This document shows positions 1 to 5,153 of a stretch of 5,153 nucleotides of DNA, in pieces. The notes beneath the pieces were generated by a model that did not search any database, was not told the origin of the DNA, and was given only the letters and a program-made list of their open reading frames with translations. Source of the DNA: Actinomycetota bacterium (lineage in GTDB: Bacteria > Actinomycetota > Acidimicrobiia > Spongiisociales > UBA11373); assembly GCA_030688105.1 (NCBI GenBank), contig JAUYIV010000168.1, positions 1 through 5,153 on the forward strand. Reading direction: 5' to 3'. The position numbers and the translations under genes are program-made. Every line of letters begins with the position of its first letter. Position 1 is the first letter of the stretch.

Positions 1-1695
1 GACGATGCCGTCGCTGTCACGGCCCTCGGTCTCGGGGAGCGCGTCGACACCCCACGCGGCGGCGACGTCGACGCGAGCGGCCGGGTCGGCGACCGGACGG
101 CCGCCCGGCAGCAGGGTGGGCAGGCAGCCGGCCTCGATCGCGCCACGGTCACCGGCGCGGCGCGGGACCCATGCGAGCCGGGCGCCGGTCTTGGCGGCGA
201 GGTCGGAGACGGCCGTCAGTGCACCGGGCACGGTCGCGAGGCGCTCGCCGACGAGGACGACCGTCGAGGAGTCGACGCCGAAATCGGTGGACAGCAGCGA
301 GGAGACCGCGGCCGGCTCGTCGCCGGGCACCGTCGGCACCAGCCGGGCGGAGAGTTTGCGCAGCCCGCGGGGGGTGTACGGCGCGAGCGCGACCACCTGG
401 GTTCGTCCGGCGCGGACCGCCTTGCGCAACCGCAGGAAGACCGCGCCTGCTTCGTCCTCTGGCTCGAGCCCGACCAGGACGACCTTCGACGCCGACTCGA
501 GGTCGTCGTACGTCACGCCGCCGTTGCCGGGCGCGGTGAGCACCACGTGCGCGGCGATGAAGGCGGTTTCCTCCGCGGAGAGCGGCCGGGCGCGGAAGTC
601 GACGTCGTTGGTGGCGAGGGTGACCCGGGCGAACTTGGCGTAGGCGTAGGCGTCCTCGGTGGTGAGTCGACCCCCGGTCAGGACCCCGACCCCACCGGCA
701 GCCTTTGCCGCGGCCAGGCCGCGAGCCGCGACGGCGAAGGCCTCGGGCCACGACGCGGGGCGCAGGGAGCCGTCCGCATCCCGGACCTGCGGGTAGGTGA
801 TCCGGTCCTCGCCGTGGGCGTAGGTGAACGCGAAGCGGTCCTTGTCGGTGATCCACTCCTCGTTGACGGCCGGGTCGTCACCGGCCATCCGGCGCATCAC
901 TTGGCCGCGCCGGTGATCGATGCGGATGGCGGAGCCGCAGGCGTCGTGCTCGGCGACGCCGGGCGAGGAGACGAGGTCGAACGGGCGGGACCGGAATCGG
1001 TAGGCCCCCGAGGTGAGCGCGCCCACTGGGCAGATCTGGATGACGTTGCCGGCGAAGTAGGAAAGGAACGGCGCGTCCTCGGCGATGCCGATCTGCTGGG
1101 CGGCGCCGCGCTCGAGGAGCTCGATGAACGGGTCACCGGCGATCTCCTCGGCGAACCGGGTGCAGCGCTGGCAGACGATGCACCGCTCCCGGTCGAGCAG
1201 CACGACGGGCGACAGGTTGATCGGCTTGGGGAAGGTCCGCTTGGTCTCGCCGAACCGGGACTCGCCACGCCCGTTGGACATCGCCTGGTTCTGCAGCGGG
1301 CACTCGCCACCCTTGTCGCAGACCGGGCAGTCGAGCGGATGGTTGATCAGCAGGAACTCCATCACGCCCTGCTGCGCCTTGTCGGCGACGTCACTGGTGA
1401 CCTGGGTGTTGACGACCATGCCCTCGGCGACCGGGAGGGTGCAGGAGGCCTGCGGCTTGGGGAATCCGCGCCCGTTGCCGGCGTCCGGCACGTCGACCAG
1501 GCACTGGCGGCAGGCGCCGACCGGCGCCAGCAGCGGGTGGTCGCAGAACCGCGGGATCAGGACGCCGACCCGCTCGGCCGCCCTGATCACCAGCGTGTCC
1601 TTGGCGACCGCGACCTGGATGCCGTCGATGGTGACGTTGACCAGGTCGGTCAACTTCTCGACTCCGTCGGTGGTTGAGCCTTTCGAAACCGTCAC
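1..1695 (-). CDS. nuoG: NADH-quinone oxidoreductase subunit G (75-kDa), 5' part, N7 ligands absent
   Basis: Partial: 565 codons read open from a GTG start to the left edge. The start is chosen because GTGA overlaps the nuoF stop, no in-frame ATG lies before the conserved domain, and MTVSKGS followed by LVNVTIDG fits the actinobacterial family. NuoG relays electrons from NuoF towards NuoI. The ferredoxin-like domain carries N1b (Cys51, Cys62, Cys65, Cys85), then N5 (His119, Cys123, Cys126, Cys132; HPLDCPVCDKGGEC), then N4 (Cys172, Cys175, Cys178, Cys222; CIVCQRC and CPVG), all intact. From about residue 241 the molybdopterin-oxidoreductase-like domain begins. Its usual Cys-x2-Cys-x3-Cys-x27-Cys site for cluster N7 reads Ala248, Asp251, Ser255, Thr283, so N7 should be missing. 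Later blocks such as LLPGGRPVADP (528-538) are typical of actinobacterial NuoG. Roughly 200-300 C-terminal residues are expected beyond the window (inference from family length). Confidence 0.97.
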   Translation of the reverse strand, partial: MTVSKGSTTDGVEKLTDLVNVTIDGIQVAVAKDTLVIRAAERVGVLIPRFCDHPLLAPVGACRQCLVDVPDAGNGRGFPKPQASCTLPVAEGMVVNTQVTSDVADKAQQGVMEFLLINHPLDCPVCDKGGECPLQNQAMSNGRGESRFGETKRTFPKPINLSPVVLLDRERCIVCQRCTRFAEEIAGDPFIELLERGAAQQIGIAEDAPFLSYFAGNVIQICPVGALTSGAYRFRSRPFDLVSSPGVAEHDACGSAIRIDHRRGQVMRRMAGDDPAVNEEWITDKDRFAFTYAHGEDRITYPQVRDADGSLRPASWPEAFAVAARGLAAAKAAGGVGVLTGGRLTTEDAYAYAKFARVTLATNDVDFRARPLSAEETAFIAAHVVLTAPGNGGVTYDDLESASKVVLVGLEPEDEAGAVFLRLRKAVRAGRTQVVALAPYTPRGLRKLSARLVPTVPGDEPAAVSSLLSTDFGVDSSTVVLVGERLATVPGALTAVSDLAAKTGARLAWVPRRAGDRGAIEAGCLPTLLPGGRPVADPAARVDVAAAWGVDALPETEGRDSDGIV

Positions 1696-3002
1696 GCCGT
1701 CACTTCCTCGGTCGCGAAGGCCGTCGACTTCGCCGGGTCAAAGGGACACCCGCCTTGCGTGAGGTGGGCAAGGTACTCGTCGCGGAAGTACTTGATCGAG
1801 CTCGAGATCGGGCTGGTCGCACCGTCACCGAGCGCGCAGAACGAGCGGCCCAGGATGTTGTCGCACTGGTCGAGGAGCAGCTCGAGATCGGCCTCGATGC
1901 CCTGTCCCTTCTCTAGCCGAGCGAGCGTCTGGACCAGCCACCAGGTGCCCTCGCGGCAAGGCGTGCACTTGCCGCACGACTCGTGCTTGTAGAACTCGGT
2001 CCACCGCAGCACCGCTCGTACGACACAGACGGTGTCGTCGAAGATCTGCAGCGCCCGGGTGCCGAGCATCGAGCCGGCCGCGCCGACGCCCTCGAAGTCG
2101 AGCGGTACTTCCAGGTGCTGGGCGGTGAGCAGCGGCGTGCTGGACCCGCCGGGGGTCCAGAACTTCAGGTCGTGTCCCTCGCGGACACCGCCGGCGAGGT
2201 CGAGTAGCTCGCGCAGCGTGATGCCGAGCGGCGCTTCGTACTGGCCCGGCTTCTGCACGTGCCCGGACAGGGAGAAGATGCTGAAGCCTTTGGACTTCTC
2301 AGTGCCCATCGACGCGAACCACTCGGCGCCGCGGGCGACGATGCTCGGCACCGACGCGATGGACTCGACGTTGTTGATGACGGTCGGGCTGGCGTAGAGG
2401 CCGGCGACGGCCGGGAACGGAGGACGGAGTCGCGGCTGGCCGCGACGCCCCTCGAGGCCTTCGAGCAGGGCGGTCTCCTCACCGCAGATGTAGGCGCCGG
2501 CGCCGGCGTGGACGACGACGTCGAGGTCGAAGCCCGAACCGTGGATGTCCTTGCCCAGGTGGCCGGCGGCGTACGCCTCGGCGACCGCGGCCTGCACCCG
2601 GCGGATGACATGAAGGACCTCGCCACGGACGTAGATGAACGCCATGTTGGCGCGGATCGCGTAGGCACTGATGATGACGCCCTCCACGAGGACGTGCGGG
2701 TTGCCCATCATCAGCGGGATGTCCTTGCAGGTGCCCGGCTCCGACTCGTCGGCGTTGACCACGAGGTATTTGGGCTTCGGGTTGTCCTGCGGGATGAAGC
2801 CCCATTTCATGCCGGTCGGGAAGCCGGCGCCGCCACGGCCGCGCAGACCGGAGTCCTTAACCGCCGTGATCACGTCGTCCGGCGCCATGGCGAACGCCTT
2901 ATCGAGCGCCCGGTATCCGCCCTTCGACTCGTACGCCCGCAGCGTCCACCCGCAGTCGACGTCCCACATGTCGGTGAGGACCGGGGTCAGCGTGTCAACC
3001 AT
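1692..3002 (-). CDS. nuoF: NADH-quinone oxidoreductase subunit F (51-kDa, NADH/FMN/4Fe-4S)
   Basis: Complete, 436 aa from the ATG at 3002 (MVDTLTPVLTDMWD), TGA stop. NuoF is the catalytic entry point of complex I: it oxidises NADH, passes a hydride to FMN and then electrons to 4Fe-4S cluster N3. Visible in order are the glycine-rich nucleotide-binding block GRGGAGFPTGMKW (residues 55-67), the FMN-contacting NADESEPGT (83-91), GAGAYICGEETAL (167-179), a SLBB-type domain around 240-300 (LSGHVQKPGQYE, then LGITLRELLDLAGG), and the N3 site with Cys343, Cys346 and Cys349 (CGKCTPC) plus Cys389 (GRSFCALGDG). All four N3 ligands are intact. Length is normal for the family. A longer in-frame start at 3170 is rejected because the extra 56 residues are Arg/Pro/Ser-rich, overlap nuoE, and do not look like NuoF. 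Overlaps nuoE by 8 bases (ATGGTTGA) and nuoG by 4 (GTGA). Confidence 0.98.
   Translation of the reverse strand: MVDTLTPVLTDMWDVDCGWTLRAYESKGGYRALDKAFAMAPDDVITAVKDSGLRGRGGAGFPTGMKWGFIPQDNPKPKYLVVNADESEPGTCKDIPLMMGNPHVLVEGVIISAYAIRANMAFIYVRGEVLHVIRRVQAAVAEAYAAGHLGKDIHGSGFDLDVVVHAGAGAYICGEETALLEGLEGRRGQPRLRPPFPAVAGLYASPTVINNVESIASVPSIVARGAEWFASMGTEKSKGFSIFSLSGHVQKPGQYEAPLGITLRELLDLAGGVREGHDLKFWTPGGSSTPLLTAQHLEVPLDFEGVGAAGSMLGTRALQIFDDTVCVVRAVLRWTEFYKHESCGKCTPCREGTWWLVQTLARLEKGQGIEADLELLLDQCDNILGRSFCALGDGATSPISSSIKYFRDEYLAHLTQGGCPFDPAKSTAFATEEVTA
1706..1709 (-). promoter_or_regulatory. Weak ribosome binding site of nuoG
   Basis: GAGG on the minus strand, 10 nt before the GTG at 1695 and inside the last codons of nuoF. 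It is weaker than the nuoF site. With the GTGA stop/start overlap it fits re-initiation by ribosomes that have just finished nuoF. Confidence 0.45.
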
Positions 3003-3699
3003 GGGCCTGCCCCTCCTTCGGAGCCTCCACCGCCGCGGGAGCCGGAGCCTCCGGCGCCTTCCAGCCGCGCTCGCGGGCGATCTCGAGACCGGCGAGGCTG
3101 GCCGGACCCGCGGTCGGACCCTCGTAGACTCGGCCGTCCGGGAACCCGGCGAGCACCCGCTCGGCCTCACGCCAGGTGCATAGCTTGGGGCCGCGGGTGG
3201 ACTTGACGTCGTGGCCGGCGCGGAGCGACTCGACCATCTGGACCGCCGACTCCGGGGTCTGGTTGTCCATGAACTCCCAGTTGACCATCACGACCGGGGC
3301 GTAGTCGCAGGCCGCGTTGCACTCGACGTGCTCGAGGCTGACGGAGTACTGATCGCCCTGCCGCTTCGCGGCGACCTCGTCGTTGCCGATCTCGAGGTGC
3401 TCCTTGAGCCGGGCGAAGATCTGGTCGCCGCCCATGACCGCGCACAATGTGTTGGTGCAGACGCCGACGTGGAAGTCGCCGACGGCGTGGCGCTTGTACA
3501 TCGTGTAGAACGTCGCCACTCCGTTGACCTCGGCCGGCGAGATCTCGAGGATGTCGGCGCAGACCTCGATCGCCTGGGGCGTCACCTTGCCCTGCTCGGA
3601 CTGCACCAGGTGCAGCATTGGCAGCAGGCCGGAGCGCTTCTCCGGGTAGCGGGCCGCGATGTCGCGCAGCTCGCCGAGCGTCTTGTCGTCGAGAGCCAT
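2995..3699 (-). CDS. nuoE: NADH-quinone oxidoreductase subunit E (24-kDa, 2Fe-2S)
   Basis: Complete, 234 aa, ATG start, TGA stop. NuoE is the thioredoxin-fold 2Fe-2S subunit of the NADH-oxidising module; it binds NuoF and carries cluster N1a, close to FMN. The four ligands are present in family spacing: Cys81 and Cys86 (CTNTLC), then Cys127 and Cys131 (CNAAC). Upstream blocks such as YPEKRSGLLPMLHLVQ (residues 18-33) and VNGVATFYTMY (58-68) are typical of the N-terminal helical domain. The protein is longer than the 166-residue E. coli subunit. The extra C-terminal part from about residue 166 contains RGPKLCTWREAERVLAGFPD and GPASLAGLEIA, then an Ala/Pro/Glu-rich tail ending GQAHG. From memory this extension resembles that of other actinobacterial NuoE proteins, including Streptomyces. 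The start shares one base with the nuoD stop; the 3' end overlaps the nuoF start by 8 bases. Confidence 0.97.
   Translation of the reverse strand: MALDDKTLGELRDIAARYPEKRSGLLPMLHLVQSEQGKVTPQAIEVCADILEISPAEVNGVATFYTMYKRHAVGDFHVGVCTNTLCAVMGGDQIFARLKEHLEIGNDEVAAKRQGDQYSVSLEHVECNAACDYAPVVMVNWEFMDNQTPESAVQMVESLRAGHDVKSTRGPKLCTWREAERVLAGFPDGRVYEGPTAGPASLAGLEIARERGWKAPEAPAPAAVEAPKEGQAHG
3012..3018 (-). promoter_or_regulatory. Ribosome binding site of nuoF (strong; decides the start)
   Basis: AAGGAGG on the minus strand, 9 nt before the ATG at 3002: a near-perfect anti-SD match at good spacing and the strongest site in the window. It decides the nuoF start, because the reading frame stays open a further 56 codons upstream to 3170. 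That upstream part lies inside nuoE and does not resemble NuoF. Confidence 0.8.
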
Positions 3700-5048
3700 C
3701 AGCGGTCGACGCCTCCCATCACCGGGTCGATGCTGGCGATCGCGACGATGACGTCGGCGATCATGCCGCCCTCGCTCATCACGCTCGTCGCCTGCAGGTT
3801 GTTGAACGAGGGGTCGCGGAAGTGGGCGCGGAACGGCTTGGTGCCGCCGTCGGAGACCACGTGCGCGCCGAGCTCGCCACGGGGCGACTCGATCGGCACG
3901 TACGCCTGGCCGGCCGGGACCCGGAAGCCCTCGGTCACCAGCTTGAAGTGGTGGATCAGCGCCTCCATCGACTCACCCATGATGTGCCGGATGTGGTCGA
4001 GGCTGTTGCCCATGCCGTCGCTGCCGATCGCGAGCTGGCTCGGCCAGGCGATCTTCTTGTCGGCGACCATGACCGGCGCTCCCTCGAGCCCGCACAGGCG
4101 GTCGGCGCACTGTTCGACGATCTTGAGGCACTCCCACATCTCGGCGAGGCGCACCCGGAACCGGCCGTAGGAATCGCTGGTGTCCCAGGTCTGCACGTCG
4201 AAGTCGTAGGTTTCGTAACCGCAGTACGGCGACGACTTGCGCAGGTCCCACGGGTAGCCGGTGCTGCGCAGTACCGGCCCGGTCAGCCCCAACGCGAGGC
4301 AACCCTCGAGGTCGAGGTGGCCCACGTCGACCAGTCGCGCCTTGAAGATCGGGTTGGCATTGCAGAGCGCGGCGTACTCCGGCAGCCGCTTCTTCATCAG
4401 CGACACGAAGCCGCGGATCTCCTCCAGGGCACCGGGCGGGAGGTCCTGGGCGACGCCGCCGGGACGGATGAAGCCGTGGTTCATCCGCAGGCCGGTGATC
4501 AGCTCGAACAGGTCGAGGACGAGCTCGCGCTCGCGGAAGCCGATGGTCATCACCGTGAGGGCGCCGATCTCCATGCCGCCGGTGGCGATGCAGACCAGGT
4601 GCGAGGAGATGCGGTTGAGCTCCATGAGGAGGACCCGCATGACCGAGGCCTTCTCGGGGATGTCGTCCTCGATGTCGAGGAGTCTCTCCACGCCGAGGCA
4701 GTAGGTCGTCTCGTTGAAGAACGGGCTGAGGTAATCCATCCGGGTCACGAACGTGACGCCCTGCACCCAGGTGCGGTGCTCCATGTTCTTCTCGATGCCG
4801 GTGTGCAGGTAGCCGATGCCGCACCGGGCCTCGGTGACCGTCTCGCCGTCGAGTTCGAGGATCAGCCGGAGCACGCCGTGGGTGGACGGGTGCTGGGGGC
4901 CCATGTTGACGACGATCCGTTCCTGCGTGTCGCCGCCGTCGTCGCCGAGGCCGGCCGCGATGTCGTCCCAGTCGTGGCCGGAGACGGTGAAGACCTTGCC
5001 GTCGCTGGTCTCCGACGACCCCGCATACATGTCGTGGGTGGTGGCCAT
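3699..5048 (-). CDS. nuoD: NADH-quinone oxidoreductase subunit D (49-kDa)
   Basis: Complete, 449 aa, ATG start and TGA stop. NuoD is the 49-kDa subunit of complex I, related to the large subunit of NiFe hydrogenases but without the metal site. With NuoB it forms the pocket where electrons from cluster N2 reach the quinone. Visible family blocks are GPQHPSTHGVLRL (residues 50-62), GYLHTGIEK (79-87), RMDYL (103-107), ELNRISSHL (143-151), FRERE (171-175) and RGELG (390-394), ending in the typical DPVMGGVDR. By alignment with Thermus Nqo4, whose quinone-contacting residues are His38 and Tyr87, the equivalents are His57 and Tyr106, both present. The N-terminus is about 20 residues longer than Thermus Nqo4 and acidic (DDGGD near residue 37). 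A menaquinone substrate is likely if the host is an actinomycete, but that is inference. The gene overlaps nuoC and nuoE by one base each and contains no TTA, CTA or TCA codon. Confidence 0.98.
   Translation of the reverse strand: MATTHDMYAGSSETSDGKVFTVSGHDWDDIAAGLGDDGGDTQERIVVNMGPQHPSTHGVLRLILELDGETVTEARCGIGYLHTGIEKNMEHRTWVQGVTFVTRMDYLSPFFNETTYCLGVERLLDIEDDIPEKASVMRVLLMELNRISSHLVCIATGGMEIGALTVMTIGFRERELVLDLFELITGLRMNHGFIRPGGVAQDLPPGALEEIRGFVSLMKKRLPEYAALCNANPIFKARLVDVGHLDLEGCLALGLTGPVLRSTGYPWDLRKSSPYCGYETYDFDVQTWDTSDSYGRFRVRLAEMWECLKIVEQCADRLCGLEGAPVMVADKKIAWPSQLAIGSDGMGNSLDHIRHIMGESMEALIHHFKLVTEGFRVPAGQAYVPIESPRGELGAHVVSDGGTKPFRAHFRDPSFNNLQATSVMSEGGMIADVIVAIASIDPVMGGVDR
3712..3716 (-). promoter_or_regulatory. 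Ribosome binding site of nuoE
   Basis: GGAGG (part of GGGAGG) on the minus strand, 12 nt before the nuoE ATG, lying within the Met-Gly-Gly codons at the end of nuoD. The spacing is slightly long, but together with the TGATG stop/start overlap it supports the ATG at 3699. Confidence 0.6.
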
Positions 5049-5153
5049 CAGTTGTAGGACCTCCGCTCGTCGGGCGGCGGGATGCTGCCGCCCTTGTACT
5101 CGACAGGGATGCCGCCCAAGGGGTAGTCCTTGCGCTGGGGGTGGCCCGGCCAG
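5048..5153 (-). CDS. nuoC: NADH-quinone oxidoreductase subunit C, 3' end (partial)
   Basis: Only the last 34 codons and the TGA stop are in the window; the gene enters from the right edge. The visible protein reads WPGHPQRKDYPLGGIPVEYK and ends PPPDERRSYN, the C-terminal signature of the NuoC/30-kDa subunit (the RKDYPL block is the family hallmark, and the PPPDERRSY tail is typical of actinobacterial NuoC). NuoC sits in the connecting part of the peripheral arm of complex I, next to NuoD and NuoB, and has no redox centre of its own. Its stop codon shares one base with the nuoD start (TGATG), so C and D are separate genes here rather than the NuoCD fusion of E. coli. Too short to be found as an independent ORF; the call rests on this motif and on position in the operon. 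Confidence 0.95.
   Translation of the reverse strand, partial: WPGHPQRKDYPLGGIPVEYKGGSIPPPDERRSYN
5060..5064 (-). promoter_or_regulatory. Ribosome binding site of nuoD
   Basis: GGAGG on the minus strand, 11 nt before the nuoD ATG and inside the last codons of nuoC. It supports the ATG at 5048 as the start and places nuoD initiation at the point where ribosomes finish nuoC. Confidence 0.7.

Noticed and set aside
5..643. Plus-strand ORF of 212 aa at the left edge
   Set aside because: Lies wholly opposite the nuoG frame, which is continuous and homologous to NuoG here. The product is Ser/Arg/Thr/Ala-rich with no motif.
897..1310. Minus-strand ORF of 137 aa in another frame of nuoG
   Set aside because: Out of frame with the intact NuoG iron-sulphur domain and of Ser/Arg/Pro-rich composition; a frame shadow and not a sign of a nuoG frameshift, since the NuoG frame reads without interruption.
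547..1677. Plus-strand ORF of 376 aa antisense to nuoG
   Set aside because: It is in exact codon register opposite nuoG. In that register a stop needs a TTA, CTA or TCA codon in nuoG, and these are rare in such GC-rich genes; its stop is simply the complement of the TCA for Ser7 of NuoG. The product is Gly/Asp/Val/Arg-rich with no family motif.
3003..3170. Longer nuoF with 56 extra N-terminal residues
   Set aside because: The extension overlaps nuoE coding sequence, is Arg/Pro/Ser-rich and unlike NuoF. A strong AAGGAGG site 9 nt before the ATG at 3002 marks the proper start.
2259..3206. Plus-strand ORF of 315 aa antisense to nuoF and the end of nuoE
   Set aside because: In register with nuoF codons over most of its length, with biased Arg/Asp/Val composition and no recognisable domain; a shadow of the real genes.
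3618..5057. Plus-strand ORF of 479 aa antisense to nuoD
   Set aside because: Same explanation: exact antisense register to nuoD, which has no TTA, CTA or TCA codon. Translation is His/Val/Asp/Ala-rich low-complexity text, while the opposite strand is an unmistakable NuoD.

Overview
The window is an internal piece of a nuo operon encoding the proton-pumping NADH:quinone oxidoreductase (respiratory complex I) of a high-GC bacterium. All genes lie on the minus strand and run right to left in the canonical order nuoC (3' end only), nuoD, nuoE, nuoF, nuoG (5' two thirds only). The very GC-rich codon use and the actinobacterial style of NuoC, NuoE and NuoG (separate nuoC and nuoD, an extended NuoE C-terminus, a GTG-started nuoG) suggest an actinomycete. 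A Nocardioides- or Streptomyces-like lineage is possible, but the genus cannot be fixed by eye.

Layout from the right edge in transcription order: 5153-5048 holds the last 34 codons of nuoC; 5048-3699 nuoD (449 aa); 3699-2995 nuoE (234 aa); 3002-1692 nuoF (436 aa); 1695-1 nuoG, running off the left edge after 565 codons. Every junction overlaps (1, 1, 8 and 4 bases), so there are no intergenic gaps, and no promoter, terminator, RNA gene, repeat or mobile element is visible. Shine-Dalgarno-like sites lie inside the upstream gene at each junction.

The genes build the peripheral arm of complex I. NuoE (2Fe-2S N1a), NuoF (NADH site, FMN, 4Fe-4S N3) and NuoG (N1b, N4, N5) form the NADH-oxidising module. 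NuoC and NuoD form the connecting module that carries electrons to the quinone; NuoD supplies the conserved His and Tyr of the quinone site. All ligands of the main redox chain encoded in the window are intact.

The one distinctive point is in NuoG: all four cysteine positions of the off-chain 4Fe-4S cluster N7 are replaced (Ala248, Asp251, Ser255, Thr283), while the surrounding sequence is well conserved. Otherwise this is an ordinary housekeeping region and I see no undescribed system in it.
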